Positions 36,863 to 46,550 of a DNA stretch of 64,000 bases are shown piece after piece (the first letter of the stretch is position 1; every line of letters begins with the position of its first letter). This DNA comes from Mycolicibacterium goodii (GTDB lineage: Bacteria; Actinomycetota; Actinomycetes; Mycobacteriales; Mycobacteriaceae), in NCBI RefSeq assembly GCF_022370755.2, contig NZ_CP092364.2, forward strand, positions 1,426,001 to 1,490,000, in the 5' to 3' direction. A program made the translations under genes and the position numbers. The notes beneath the pieces are model-generated. The model worked only from the letters and a program-made list of their open reading frames with translations, was not told where the DNA came from and made no database searches.

Positions 36863-38785
36863 CTAGCCGTTGAGAAGCTCCGCGGGGTCGAGCATCGCCG
36901 CGTAGCGCAACTGCTCGGGGATGCCGAACCCGTCGACGAGCGTCTCGACGTGCGGACGCAGCGTACGGCAGCGCTCGTTGATGCCGCGTGTGACGGCCTT
37001 GGCGCGTTCGGTGGACAGGAACCGGTGCTCGATGAACCAGGCCTTGTCCTCCTCGATCACCGACAACGCGTACAGGTCACACACATCCGAGAGCAGTTCG
37101 CGGGCCGTGTCGTCCTCGCAGGAGTCGATGCCCGCGACGAAGGCCTCCAGGATGACCCGGTCGATGTGCGCCCTGGCGGCGTGCAGCACGTGATCCTGCA
37201 CGGCGTTGAAAGCGTCGAACGCCGACATCTCCTTGGCCTTGCCCTGCAGTCGACGTGCGACCGACGCCAGCAAGTACTCCTCGCGGTCCTCGAACATCTT
37301 GACCTGGGTGCCGCGGTTGAACAGGCTGCCCTCTTCCTCGTTGTCCTGGCGCGCGTCGAGGATGGTCTGCATGATGGTCTGTGCCGCAGTGCGTTTGAGC
37401 ACACGTTCGCCGGCGAAGTTCGCGGCGAAACGCACCCATTCGACTGGGCTCATACCCTTGATGTCGTCGGCGTACGCGGTGAGCAGTTCCTTGGCGACCA
37501 GCTGGGTCAGCACATGGTTGTCGCCTTCGAACGTCGTGAACACGTCGGTGTCGGCGCGCAGCGCGATCAGCCGGTTCTCGGCGAGATACCCTGCGCCGCC
37601 GCAGGCCTCACGCGCCTCCTGGATGGCGGTGCTGGCGTGCCAGGTGTTGGCGGCTTTGAGACCCGCGGCGCGGGCCTCCAGTTCACGCTGTTCCTCGGGA
37701 TCGGGATCGTCGGAGGTCTGCAGCTCATGGCATTTGGCCACCAACTCGTTCTGGGCGAATTGCAGCGCATAGGATTTCGCGATCAACGGCAGCAACCGGC
37801 GCTGGTGCACCAGGTAATCCATGATGACGACCTCGTGTTCGTCGTCGGGTGCGCTGAACTGCGTGCGCTGCAAGGCGTATCGCGTCGCGATGTCGAGTGC
37901 GACGCGGGCTGCGGCGGCCGCGCTGCCGCCCACGGTCACCCGACCGCGGATCAGCGTGCCCAGCATCGTGAAGAACCGCCGGCCCGGATTCTCGATCGGT
38001 GAGCTGTACTCACCCTCCGGCGAGACGTCGGCATAGCGGTTCAGCAAGTTCTCGCGAGGCACGCGTACCTGGTCGAACACGATGCGGCCGTTGTCCACAC
38101 CGGGCAGCCCACCCTTGTAGTGGCAGTCCGATGTGGTCACTCCGGGAAGATCGTTGCCGTCGTCGTCGCGGATCGGCACCACCAGACAGTGCACGCCGTG
38201 GTTCACGCCGTCCGGGGTGATCAGCTGCGCGAAAACCGCTGCCACACGGGCCGTTTCGGCAGCGCCGCCGATGTAGTCCTTGCGTGCGGTCGGCGTGGGC
38301 GAGTGGATCACGAACTCCTGCGTGGACGGATCGTAGGTCGCGGTGGTCTCGATGGACTGCACGTCGCTGCCGTGGCCGGTCTCGGTCATCGCGAAACAGC
38401 CCAGCAGGTCCAGGTCGATGATGCGGCGCACGTACTCCTTGTGGTGACGTTCGGTGCCCAGGTTCTCGACGGCCCCGCCGAACAGGCCCCACTGCACACC
38501 GGCCTTGACCATCAACGACAGGTCGCTCATGGCGAGCATCTCGATCTGGGCGATGGCGGCCCCGACGTTGCCGTTGCCGCCGTGCTCCTTGCGGAAGCCG
38601 TCCTCGGCCGCGCCCGCGGCCGCCATGATCTTGAGCTGTTCGGCAACCTTGGCGCGAGCGATCGCGGTGTTGGGGGTGTAGTGGGGCCGGAAGATCTCGT
38701 TGGACAGGTTCTCCCGCATGGCGTTCTTGACGTCGCGCCAGCGGCCGTCGAGTGCGTTGCGCAGATGTTCGGCGGTGGTGGTCAT
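36863..38785 (-). CDS. Acyl-CoA dehydrogenase/oxidase-like flavoprotein
   Basis: 640-aa member of the acyl-CoA dehydrogenase/oxidase superfamily. The FAD/substrate loop is FAMTETGHGSDVQSIETTATY (about 132-152), the middle beta domain follows, and then come the flavin-facing GRVTVGGSAAAAARVALDIA and EACGGAGYLAENR. The extra 200-residue C-terminal helical domain and the GHGSDV motif are closer to acyl-CoA oxidases than to classic 390-aa FadE enzymes. Expected to introduce a trans-2 double bond into an acyl-CoA. ATG at 38785 (MTTTAEHLRN) preferred over an ATG nine codons upstream. Converges with the lipoprotein gene. Confidence 0.88.
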   Translation of the reverse strand: MTTTAEHLRNALDGRWRDVKNAMRENLSNEIFRPHYTPNTAIARAKVAEQLKIMAAAGAAEDGFRKEHGGNGNVGAAIAQIEMLAMSDLSLMVKAGVQWGLFGGAVENLGTERHHKEYVRRIIDLDLLGCFAMTETGHGSDVQSIETTATYDPSTQEFVIHSPTPTARKDYIGGAAETARVAAVFAQLITPDGVNHGVHCLVVPIRDDDGNDLPGVTTSDCHYKGGLPGVDNGRIVFDQVRVPRENLLNRYADVSPEGEYSSPIENPGRRFFTMLGTLIRGRVTVGGSAAAAARVALDIATRYALQRTQFSAPDDEHEVVIMDYLVHQRRLLPLIAKSYALQFAQNELVAKCHELQTSDDPDPEEQRELEARAAGLKAANTWHASTAIQEAREACGGAGYLAENRLIALRADTDVFTTFEGDNHVLTQLVAKELLTAYADDIKGMSPVEWVRFAANFAGERVLKRTAAQTIMQTILDARQDNEEEGSLFNRGTQVKMFEDREEYLLASVARRLQGKAKEMSAFDAFNAVQDHVLHAARAHIDRVILEAFVAGIDSCEDDTARELLSDVCDLYALSVIEEDKAWFIEHRFLSTERAKAVTRGINERCRTLRPHVETLVDGFGIPEQLRYAAMLDPAELLNG

Positions 38786-38866
38786 ACCCGACGTTATCGC
38801 GTGACCGAACAAGCGCAGGTGAACCTCACTGGATTTGCGCGCCAGGATCGGCGTTGAATCAGCGTC

Positions 38867-39598
38867 ATGACTGATTCACCTCGGCGCACGTCGCCGTCGG
38901 GAATGCCGCATTCCATCGACCACACGCATGCCGACGTGTCGGGCGGGTGGTTGCGTGCCGCCACGTTCGGTGCGATGGACGGTCTGGTCAGCAACACCGC
39001 ACTCATCGCGGGTGTGGCCGCCAGCGCCAGCGCGCAGACCGTGGTGCTCAGCGGCGTGGCGGGCCTGCTCGCGGGGGCGTTCTCGATGGCGCTGGGGGAG
39101 TACACGTCGGTGACGACGGCCAACGAGCAGATCGAATCCGAGGTGCGCGTGGAGCGTCGCTCGTTCAAGCGTCATCCGCAGGCCGAACGCGACGAGCTGG
39201 TCGGAATGCTCATGGAGATGGGGATGACGGAGGACACCGCCGAGAAGGCCACCGAGGAGATCCACCGCGACGAGACCCGCGCCCTGAACTTCCATCTCGT
39301 GCAGGAACTCGGCGTCGATCCCCGCGAGAAGCCGTCGCCGACCACCGCGGCCGTGTCGTCATTCCTGATGTTCGCGATCGGCGCGGTCATCCCGCTGATC
39401 CCGTATCTGCTCGGCTTCGAGTCGTTGTGGGCCGGGTTGGCGTGCGGCGGGGTGGGGCTGCTGATCGCCGGTGGGGTGGCCGCGCGGTTCACCCGTAAAC
39501 GCATGTCGGTCGCGGCACTGCGGCAGTTGGCGCTCGGCGGTGTCGCGATCGCGGCGACCTACGTCGTGGGCACGCTGATCGGCACCGTCACCACCTGA
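38867..39598 (+). CDS. VIT1/CCC1-family transporter
   Basis: 243-aa membrane protein of the CCC1/VIT1 family, which transports Fe2+ or Mn2+ in yeast and plants. FGAMDGLVSNTALIAGVAAS is the hallmark first helix, GLLAGAFSMALGEYTSV the second, and a cytoplasmic helical segment (about 75-150) with many Glu residues forms the metal-binding region seen in VIT1. Three C-terminal helices follow. Divergent from the acyl-CoA oxidase-like gene with an 81-base gap. Probably exports or buffers divalent metal. Confidence 0.9.
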   Translation: MTDSPRRTSPSGMPHSIDHTHADVSGGWLRAATFGAMDGLVSNTALIAGVAASASAQTVVLSGVAGLLAGAFSMALGEYTSVTTANEQIESEVRVERRSFKRHPQAERDELVGMLMEMGMTEDTAEKATEEIHRDETRALNFHLVQELGVDPREKPSPTTAAVSSFLMFAIGAVIPLIPYLLGFESLWAGLACGGVGLLIAGGVAARFTRKRMSVAALRQLALGGVAIAATYVVGTLIGTVTT

Positions 39599-39614
39599 GT
39601 GCGCTGCCGGGAGA

Positions 39615-40823
39615 TCAGTCGTTGCCGACGGTGACCGCGGTGGCCTCGTCGGTGAGTTCGTCGAGCTCGCTCTCCTCGGCGTCGACTCCCGTGAGGTGTG
39701 AGCGGGTCACGTAGAGCACCGCGGCACCGGCGGCCACGGCGGCCGCACCCACCCAGTACGGCAGGTGCACGCTGATCTGCTCGCCGAGCACCCCGGCCAG
39801 CCACGGCGCGACGGCGGCACCGCAGAACCGCATGAAGCTGTAGGCGGCCGAGGCGACACCGCGCTCGACGGGCGCGGCCTTCATGACGGTCTCGGTGATC
39901 AGCGTGTTGTTGATGCCGCACCACAGGCCGGCCACCACGACCGAGGTCGCCAGCACGACCTTGTTGTCCGCGCCGAGCGCCATCACCACGAGCGTCACCG
40001 ACATCACCAGCAGGTTCACCAGCAGTGTCGGCAGCGTGCCGAAGCGGTGCTGCAGACGCGGTGCGACCACCACCGAGGTGAACGCCAGCGCGACACCCCA
40101 GCCGAAGAAGATCAGCCCGATCTGGTGGGCCGTCATGTCCAGCGGGAACGGCGTGAACGCCAGCAGCGTGAAGAAACCGAAGTTGTACAGCAGCGCGGTC
40201 AGTCCGACCCCGAACAGCCCGCGGTGACGCAGCGCGCGGAAGGGGTCGACCAGGGTCGTGGCGTGCTGCGGGCGCGGGGTCTCCGGCAGCAGGAAGGCAG
40301 TGACGACGAGGCCGAGCGCCATGAGCGCCGAGACCCCGAAGAACGGTCCGCGCCACGAGATCGACCCGAGCACGCCGCCCACCAGCGGTCCCACCGCGAT
40401 GCCGAGGCCGAGGGCCGCCTCGTAGAGGATGATCGCCTGTGCGACGGACCCTTTCGCGGAGTTCACGATCGTCGCCAAGGCTGTCGCGATGAACAGGGCG
40501 TTGCCCAGCCCCCACAGGGCGCGCCAACCGACGATCTCCATCACGGTGTCGCTCATCCCGGCCAGACCGGCGCCGGCGATGATCACCACCAGGCCGAGCA
40601 GCAGGGTGCGTTTGGGGCCGATGCGGCTCGACACCACGCCAGTGATCAGCATCGCGACGCCCATCACGGCCATGTAGCTGGTGAACAGCAGGGACACCTG
40701 TGAGGGTGTCGCGTCCAGATTGTCGGCGATGGGTTTGAGGATCGGGTCGACGAGTCCGATGCCCATGAAGGCGACGACGGACGCGAAGGCAACGGCCCAA
40801 ACAGCTTTGGGTTGGCGCCACAT
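39615..40823 (-). CDS. MFS transporter under MarR control
   Basis: 402-aa 12-helix major facilitator. VDPILKPIADNLDATPSQVSL follows TM1, SSRIGPKRTLLLG is motif A (near residue 62), and the YEAALGLGIAVGPLVGGVLG region is motif C of drug:H+ antiporters (DHA1). The C terminus is acidic. The ATG at 40823 follows AAGGAG at a rather long spacing; longer frames run into marR. It starts 16 bases after the marR stop, so the pair forms a typical MarR-regulated efflux operon. Confidence 0.9.
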   Translation of the reverse strand: MWRQPKAVWAVAFASVVAFMGIGLVDPILKPIADNLDATPSQVSLLFTSYMAVMGVAMLITGVVSSRIGPKRTLLLGLVVIIAGAGLAGMSDTVMEIVGWRALWGLGNALFIATALATIVNSAKGSVAQAIILYEAALGLGIAVGPLVGGVLGSISWRGPFFGVSALMALGLVVTAFLLPETPRPQHATTLVDPFRALRHRGLFGVGLTALLYNFGFFTLLAFTPFPLDMTAHQIGLIFFGWGVALAFTSVVVAPRLQHRFGTLPTLLVNLLVMSVTLVVMALGADNKVVLATSVVVAGLWCGINNTLITETVMKAAPVERGVASAAYSFMRFCGAAVAPWLAGVLGEQISVHLPYWVGAAAVAAGAAVLYVTRSHLTGVDAEESELDELTDEATAVTVGND

Positions 40824-40839
40824 GAGGGGCGGGAACTCC

Positions 40840-41322
40840 TTACTGGTCTTCGTGTGGCAGGGGGTGCTCTGCGACGTCGGCCAGGATTTTGCGGATGACC
40901 TCGACGGCCTCGACGAGGGTCTGGCGATCCTTGTCGCTGAGCCGTTCCAGTCGGGGGTTGATCGCGGCGGCGCGATCGACCCTGGCCTGATTGAGGGTTT
41001 TCTTTCCCTTGTCGGTGATGCGGATGAGCACCGCGCGGGCGTCACCGGGGTCGGCGGTCCGCGACACCAGCCCGGCTTCTTCCAGGCGGCGTACCTGCGT
41101 GGTCATGGTCGGCTGCGAGCAGTGGTCGAGCAGGGCGAGATCCGATATGCGGGCTTCGCCCTGATCCTCGATGGTCGACAACAGCCGGGCCTGCGCGTAC
41201 GGCAACGGGAGCCGCGTGCGCTGTGTCGCGAGCCGGTTGAGGCGAGCGACGACTGCCAGCAGATCCGCGCCGAGTTCGGTTTCGTAGGTCACCGGGACAT
41301 TCTCGACGCTGGGCGCTGACAT
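40840..41322 (-). CDS. MarR-family transcriptional regulator
   Basis: 160-aa winged-helix repressor. [30 protein letters not shown] is the recognition region (about 68-97, given here as its extent) and [20 protein letters not shown] the wing with the conserved D-R pair. The gene leads an operon with an MFS exporter and has a candidate operator directly upstream. Equivalent to Rv2327. ATG at 41322 ([10 protein letters not shown]) chosen; upstream in-frame codons overlap the operator. Confidence 0.9.
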   Translation of the reverse strand: MSAPSVENVPVTYETELGADLLAVVARLNRLATQRTRLPLPYAQARLLSTIEDQGEARISDLALLDHCSQPTMTTQVRRLEEAGLVSRTADPGDARAVLIRITDKGKKTLNQARVDRAAAINPRLERLSDKDRQTLVEAVEVIRKILADVAEHPLPHEDQ

Positions 41323-41335
41323 GCCCACCACCTTA

Positions 41336-41350
41336 CATAGGTTTACTATG
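41336..41350 (-). promoter_or_regulatory. Candidate MarR operator
   Basis: CATAG-GTTTA-CTATG, a perfect 5-bp inverted repeat, lies 14 bases before the marR ATG and 74 bases before the divergent ECF transporter gene. A -10-like TATGTA on the minus strand overlaps it. Likely autorepressor site. Confidence 0.55.
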
Positions 41351-41423
41351 CATTCCAAGTTTGGTGGGGCCCGTCACACACGGGCCGAACGGTTCGGCAA
41401 CCCTTGGCTGGCAGAATCGAGAA

Positions 41424-43463
41424 ATGACCGCGAACCGACCGGCCAGAGCGTCTCGGCGCGGATTGACCCCCGGCGAGCTCGCGCAGGCCTCGGTGATGGC
41501 TGCGCTGTGCGCGGCCACCGCGATCATTGCGGTCGTCGTACCTTTCGCCGCGGGGCTGTCGGTGCTGGGGACCGTACCGATGGGCCTGCTGGCTTACCGG
41601 TACCGGCTGCGTGTGCTGCTCGCGGCGACCGTCGCGGCCGGGGTCATCGCGTTTCTGATCGCGGGCCTCGGCGGCATGATGACGGTCTTCAACTGCGCCT
41701 ACATCGGCGGCCTGACCGGCATCGTCAAACGCCGCGGCCGGGGGACGCCCACGGTGTTCGCCGCCGCGATCGTGGCAGGTGCACTGTTCGGCGCCGTGAT
41801 CGTCGCCGCGCTGCTGGTCCTGTCGCGCCTGCGCAACCTCATGTTCGACACCCTCACCGCCAACATCGACGGCCTGGCCGCGGTGTTCGCGCGGATCCCC
41901 GTCCTCGAGGACGTCGCCGAGCCGCTCAAGAACATGTTCGCGACCTTGCTGCACTACTGGCCGGTGCTGATGCTGCTGATGGGCATTTCCAGCATCACCA
42001 TGGTCACGATGGTCGGCTGGTGGGCGCTGTCGCGCGTGCTGGGCCGGCTGCTCGGCGTCCCCGACGTCCACAAGCTCGACAGCCCGCCGGAAGACGGCTC
42101 GATCGGACCCGTTCCGGCGCGACTGACCGACGTGCGGTTCCGGTATCCCGGCGCCGACCACGACGCGCTCGGACCGGTGACGATGGATCTACGGGTCGGT
42201 GAGCACGTCGCGGTCACCGGACCCAACGGATCGGGCAAGACCACGCTGATGCTCGTACTCGCGGGCCGCGAACCGACCTCGGGTTCGGTCGAACGCGCGG
42301 GCGCGGTGGGTCTGGGCCGGATGGGCGGCACCGCGGTCGTCATGCAGCACCCGGAGAGCCAGGTGCTCGGCACCCGGGTCGCCGACGACGTGGTGTGGGG
42401 TCTGCCGCCGGGAACCACCACCGACGTCGACCGCCTGCTGTCGGAGGTCGGACTCGACGGTCTGGCCGAACGCGACACCGGCGGTCTGTCCGGGGGCGAA
42501 CTGCAGCGGCTCGCCGTCGCCGCGGCGCTGGCGCGCGAACCCTCCCTGTTGATCGCCGACGAGATCACCAGCATGGTCGACCAGCAGGGCCGCGAGACGC
42601 TGATGAACGTGGTGTCCGGCCTCACCGGGCGGCACCGCATGTCGCTGGTGCACATCACGCACTACAACAGCGAGGCCGAGATCGCCGACCGCACCGTGAG
42701 CCTCGACGGTGACGGCGGCGCCGCCGACAGCACCGACATGGTCGAGACCTCGGCCGTGCCGACGGGATCGGTCAACGGCCACGAACCGGGTGTGCCGGTG
42801 CTCGAGCTGACCGGCGTCGGCCACGAGTACGCCAACGGAACACCCTGGGCGAAGACCGCGCTGCGCGACATCACGTTCACGGTCAACGAGGGCGACGGCG
42901 TGCTCATCCACGGCCTCAACGGCTCGGGAAAATCCACGCTGGCCTGGATCATGGCGGGTCTGACCGTGCCCACCTACGGCGCGTGCCTGCTCGACGGTGC
43001 GCCGGTGTCCGAACAGGTCGGCGCGGTGGCCCTGTCGTTCCAGGCGGCCCGGCTGCAGCTGATGCGCAGCAGCGTCGCGCGTGAGATCGCTTCGGCCGCC
43101 GGTTTCTCCGTCCACGACCGGGACCGGGTCAACGCTGCGCTGGCGACCGTGGGCCTCGACCCGACGCTGGGGGAGCGACGCATCGACCAGCTCTCCGGCG
43201 GCCAGATGCGCCGTGTCGTGCTTGCCGGCCTGTTGGCCCGGTCCCCGCGCGCGCTCATCCTCGACGAGCCGCTCGCCGGTCTCGACGCAAGCAGCCAGCG
43301 CGGGCTGCTGCGCCTGTTGGAGGACCTGCGCCGCAACAACGGAATGACCGTCGTGGTGATCTCCCATGACTTCATGGGCCTGGAAGGTCTGTGCCCGCGC
43401 ACGCTGCACCTGCGCGACGGGCAACTCGCCCCGGCCCCGACGACCGCGGGAGACCCCCGATGA
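41424..43463 (+). CDS. ECF transporter: membrane S-like domain fused to two ABC ATPases
   Basis: 679-aa fusion, counterpart of Rv2326c. Residues 1-215 hold about six membrane helices resembling an ECF substrate-binding (S) component. They are followed by ATPase 1 (Walker [10 protein letters not shown] near 265, signature LSGGELQRL near 354, Walker B LLIADEI) and ATPase 2 (GLNGSGKST near 497, LSGGQMRRV near 591, [10 protein letters not shown]). Most ECF systems encode these parts separately. ATPase 1 has degenerate Walker B context (ADEITSM in place of DEPT). It overlaps the EcfT gene by ATGA. Substrate, probably a vitamin or metal, is unknown. ATG at 41424 ([10 protein letters not shown]). 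Confidence 0.9.
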   Translation: MTANRPARASRRGLTPGELAQASVMAALCAATAIIAVVVPFAAGLSVLGTVPMGLLAYRYRLRVLLAATVAAGVIAFLIAGLGGMMTVFNCAYIGGLTGIVKRRGRGTPTVFAAAIVAGALFGAVIVAALLVLSRLRNLMFDTLTANIDGLAAVFARIPVLEDVAEPLKNMFATLLHYWPVLMLLMGISSITMVTMVGWWALSRVLGRLLGVPDVHKLDSPPEDGSIGPVPARLTDVRFRYPGADHDALGPVTMDLRVGEHVAVTGPNGSGKTTLMLVLAGREPTSGSVERAGAVGLGRMGGTAVVMQHPESQVLGTRVADDVVWGLPPGTTTDVDRLLSEVGLDGLAERDTGGLSGGELQRLAVAAALAREPSLLIADEITSMVDQQGRETLMNVVSGLTGRHRMSLVHITHYNSEAEIADRTVSLDGDGGAADSTDMVETSAVPTGSVNGHEPGVPVLELTGVGHEYANGTPWAKTALRDITFTVNEGDGVLIHGLNGSGKSTLAWIMAGLTVPTYGACLLDGAPVSEQVGAVALSFQAARLQLMRSSVAREIASAAGFSVHDRDRVNAALATVGLDPTLGERRIDQLSGGQMRRVVLAGLLARSPRALILDEPLAGLDASSQRGLLRLLEDLRRNNGMTVVVISHDFMGLEGLCPRTLHLRDGQLAPAPTTAGDPR

Positions 43464-44308
43464 CCGCGCCGGCCGGCGGGCAGCGCAAGCCCGTGGTGCT
43501 CCTGCGCCCGGTGCCCGGCGAGAGCGTCATCCATCAACTGTGGGCCGGCACCAAGCTGCTGTCGGTGGCCGTCATCGGCATCATGCTGACCTTCTATCCG
43601 GGCTGGGTGCCCATCGGCTTCACCGCGATCCTGATCCTGGTGGCGGCTCGGCTGGCCCGCATCCCGCGCGGTGTGGTGCCGACCATTCCGTGGTGGCTGT
43701 GGCTGCTCGTCGCGTTCGGCGCGTTGACCGCCACGTTCGCCGGCGGCAGCCCCGAATTCGAGATCGGTTCGATGACGATCGGCCTCGGCGGGTTGCTGAA
43801 CTTCCTGCGTATCACGGCGCTGTCGGTCGTGCTCCTCGGACTCGGCGCGCTGGTGTCGTGGACGACGAACGTCGCCGACATCGCCCCGGCGGTCGCCACA
43901 TTGGGCCGCCCGCTGGGTGTGTTCCGGATCCCGGTGCACGACTGGGCTGTGACGATCGCCCTGGCGTTGCGCGCCTTCCCGATGCTCATCGACGAGTTCC
44001 GCACGCTGTACGCCGCGCGGCGACTGCGCCCCAGGGAACGGCCCGACAGTTTCCGCGCGCGGCACCGTCAGCGGGTGTCCGGTGTCGTCGACCTCATCGC
44101 AGCCGCGGTGACCGTGGCCCTGCGGCGCGGCGACGAGATGGGCGACGCGATCACCGCGCGCGGCGGCACCGGTCAGTTCTCGGCGGCCGATTCGAAACCC
44201 AAGAGGCGCGACTGGATCGCCTTCGCGGTGCTGGCCGCGGTGTGCGGCACGGCGTTGGCCCTCGAGCTGACGGTGCTGGGCACGAGCCTGCCGCGGCGAC
44301 GCGGCTAG
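43460..44308 (+). CDS. ECF transporter transmembrane component EcfT (CbiQ-like)
   Basis: 282-aa membrane protein, the same length as Rv2325c. It has about six hydrophobic segments. The coupling motifs [11 protein letters not shown] and [10 protein letters not shown] correspond to the A-R-G helices that contact the two EcfA ATPases. It completes the transporter encoded by the preceding fusion, and the ATGA overlap ensures equal synthesis. Its stop is directly followed by the stop of the convergent uspC, with no base between. Confidence 0.9.
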   Translation: MTAPAGGQRKPVVLLRPVPGESVIHQLWAGTKLLSVAVIGIMLTFYPGWVPIGFTAILILVAARLARIPRGVVPTIPWWLWLLVAFGALTATFAGGSPEFEIGSMTIGLGGLLNFLRITALSVVLLGLGALVSWTTNVADIAPAVATLGRPLGVFRIPVHDWAVTIALALRAFPMLIDEFRTLYAARRLRPRERPDSFRARHRQRVSGVVDLIAAAVTVALRRGDEMGDAITARGGTGQFSAADSKPKRRDWIAFAVLAAVCGTALALELTVLGTSLPRRRG

Positions 44309-45634
44309 TCACCGTGAAGCTGCCGTGTTGGCGGCTTGCTGCGCCTCGGCGAGCGTGTGCGCGACGTCGCGGCGGCCCAGGAACATCTCGTCGAAATACG
44401 GCTTGAGCGCTTCGAATCCGGCCGGGAAGCCCGCGCCGCCGGGTGCGGGGACCCGCGGGCCCTGCAACACCCGGAAGAACGGGCTGACGTCGACGCCGCG
44501 CGACGCCCAGTACTCGTGGTAGACGGGTTGGGCGGCGAGCACCGCGGGAATCGCCGCGCCGCGCCTGCCGAGGAATTCGTTGCCGCGCCGGCTGGCCATC
44601 CAGGCCAGCACCTCTTTGACGGCTTCCGGGTGCCGGGTAGCGGCGTTGGCCGCTGCCGCTATGCCGTTGGTCACGCTGACGCGGCCCTTGGGGCCGATCG
44701 GCAGCATCGTCACACCCCACCGGAACCGGGCCTGATCGGCGATCGCGGCCAAGTTGTACGTGCCGGACTGAAACAGCGCCATGCGGCCCGCGAGGAACGC
44801 GTTGCGGGAGAAGTCGCCGTTGCCGTTGGTGTCGGAGGCCGGTGGAGCGACGCGGTCGATGTTGATCAACCGCACCAGATACTCGAACGCCGCAACAGCT
44901 TGCGGATTGTCGAACGCGAACCGGTCACCGTCGGAGAAGACGCCGCCTGCCGATCCGATGTAGTTGAGGTAGATGCCCTGTAGATCGTTGGCGGCGTTGT
45001 AGCCCCACTGCCGGGTGCGGTCGGCGTCGAAGCCCGGGGTGGCGGCGGTGCGGCCGGACTGGTCGACGGTGAGCCGCGTCAGCAGTGCGCGCAGCGTGTC
45101 GTCAGGGCCGTTCGACCAGCGCAGCGTCGCCAGGTCGGCGGGGTCGACATCGGCTTCGCCGAGCAGATCGGCGTTGTAGTACACCGCGATCCCGGCGTCG
45201 GTGAGTTGCGGGACGCCCCATAGGGTTTCGTGGCGGGTGAACTGATCGACCACGGACGGCTCCCACGCGCGGGCGGCTTGGGGACCCAGCAGGCCGGCGA
45301 TGTCGAGGAGGTGACCGTTGTCGGCGTATCCGGCGAAGTAGGCGTTGGAGATCCAGAAGATGTCGTCGGCGCTGCCGCCGGCCACATCGGTTCGTAGGCT
45401 GTCGAAATAGCTCGCGTACGCCACGGTGTTGACGCGGACCTCGATGTCGGGATGCTCGGTGCTGAACGCGTCGAATGATTCCCGATAGGCGGCCGCGACG
45501 TGCGGGTCCCACAGTCGCACCGTCACCACGGTCTTACCTGCCGGTTCGGTCGTGCGGCCCATGAGCGCGGCGACCACCAGCAGGACCGCCATCGTGAGGG
45601 CGAGCCCACCGGCCAGCAGCGTGGAGCGCCTCAT
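44309..45634 (-). CDS. uspC: Extracellular sugar-binding protein UspC
   Basis: 441-aa family 1 solute-binding protein of the UspABC importer; M. tuberculosis UspC (Rv2318, 440 aa) binds amino-sugar phosphates. An N-terminal hydrophobic segment (residues 6-26) leads to the mature domain TVRLWDPHVAAAYRESFDAF; VTNGIAAAANAATRHPEAVKE is typical of this class. No lipobox cysteine is present, so it is a secreted or membrane-anchored protein rather than a lipoprotein. Last gene of the uspA-uspB-uspC operon, 88 bases after uspB with a hairpin between. Confidence 0.9.
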   Translation of the reverse strand: MRRSTLLAGGLALTMAVLLVVAALMGRTTEPAGKTVVTVRLWDPHVAAAYRESFDAFSTEHPDIEVRVNTVAYASYFDSLRTDVAGGSADDIFWISNAYFAGYADNGHLLDIAGLLGPQAARAWEPSVVDQFTRHETLWGVPQLTDAGIAVYYNADLLGEADVDPADLATLRWSNGPDDTLRALLTRLTVDQSGRTAATPGFDADRTRQWGYNAANDLQGIYLNYIGSAGGVFSDGDRFAFDNPQAVAAFEYLVRLINIDRVAPPASDTNGNGDFSRNAFLAGRMALFQSGTYNLAAIADQARFRWGVTMLPIGPKGRVSVTNGIAAAANAATRHPEAVKEVLAWMASRRGNEFLGRRGAAIPAVLAAQPVYHEYWASRGVDVSPFFRVLQGPRVPAPGGAGFPAGFEALKPYFDEMFLGRRDVAHTLAEAQQAANTAASR

Positions 45635-45660
45635 GCGTACCCCCTCCCCAGCGGCCCTCC

Positions 45661-45718
45661 GCGAGATCGACGCAAATGTCGTTGCGCACCGGCTGTGTCG
45701 ACGAAAACGCCGATCTCG
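45661..45718 (-). repeat. Inverted repeat in the uspB-uspC gap
   Basis: GCGAGATCG (45661-45669) pairs with CGATCTCG (45711-45718), and a smaller CGCAA-ATGTCG-TTGCG stem lies inside. It fills most of the 88-base intercistronic gap. It may set different levels of the binding protein and permease by partial termination or mRNA protection; similar GAGATCGACGC palindromes may be dispersed in this genome. Confidence 0.5.
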
Positions 45719-45722
45719 ACGC

Positions 45723-46550
45723 TCATTTGATGCCCGTCACCACGATCGAGCGGACGATGTGGCGCGACAGCACCGCGAACACCACGATCAGCGGCACGAT
45801 CGCAACGGTCGTCGCCGCCATCACGAGCGTCCACTGCGCGTTGTACTGGGTCTGCAGACCCGCGGTCGCCACGGTCAGCACCCGCCACTTCTCACCACTG
45901 CTGATCACCAGCGGCCACAGGAAGTTGTTCCACTGGCTCACCACCGTGATCATGGCCAGCGTCACCAGGATCGGCCGGCTCGCCGGCACGACCACGTGCG
46001 TGATGATGTCCAGGGTGTTGGCGCCGTCGAGGCGCGCGGCGTTGATCAGATCACCCGGGATACCGCGGAAGTACTCGCGTAGCAGGAAGATCGCATACGG
46101 CGAGCCGAACATGAACGGCAGCACCAGCGCCCAGAACGTGTTCCTTAGCCCGGCCTCGGCCATCATCAGGTACAACGGCACCACGGTCACGGTGGCTGGC
46201 ACCATCAGCGTGGCGAGATACACCCAGAACAACATGTCGCGACCCGGAAACTCCAACCGGGCAAAGGCATACGCGGCAAGCACCGAGAACACGAGTTGCC
46301 CCAGCAGGATCACCGCGGTCATCAGCGCCGTGACCGCGATGGCGCGGCCGAACCCGGCGTCGGCCAGACCGAGATAGTTTTCCAGCGTCGGCGGTCGCGG
46401 CAACGACAGCGGGGACTCGGTGACGAACTGCTGCGCCGGCGTGAACGACGTGAGCAGGCCGAGGCCGAACGGCAGCAGCGTGACCACCGCGCCGAGCACC
46501 AGACCGGCATAGATCACCGCATTCGACGTGAGACGCTCAGGTGAGGTCAT
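45723..46550 (-). CDS. uspB: Sugar ABC transporter permease UspB (MalG-like)
   Basis: 275-aa permease of the MalG/UgpE group with six membrane helices. The EAA loop that contacts the ATPase reads LLREYFRGIPGDLINAARLDGA (about 153-174), with the conserved Gly. It pairs with UspA to form the channel for the sugar delivered by UspC. Start overlaps the end of uspA by 14 bases. No ATPase gene is in the operon; a shared MsmK/SugC-type ATPase elsewhere must power it. Confidence 0.92.
   Translation of the reverse strand: MTSPERLTSNAVIYAGLVLGAVVTLLPFGLGLLTSFTPAQQFVTESPLSLPRPPTLENYLGLADAGFGRAIAVTALMTAVILLGQLVFSVLAAYAFARLEFPGRDMLFWVYLATLMVPATVTVVPLYLMMAEAGLRNTFWALVLPFMFGSPYAIFLLREYFRGIPGDLINAARLDGANTLDIITHVVVPASRPILVTLAMITVVSQWNNFLWPLVISSGEKWRVLTVATAGLQTQYNAQWTLVMAATTVAIVPLIVVFAVLSRHIVRSIVVTGIK

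Noticed and set aside
45635..45722. Hairpin region as a small coding gene
   Set aside because: Only 88 bases and dominated by inverted repeats; no start with a ribosome-binding site.
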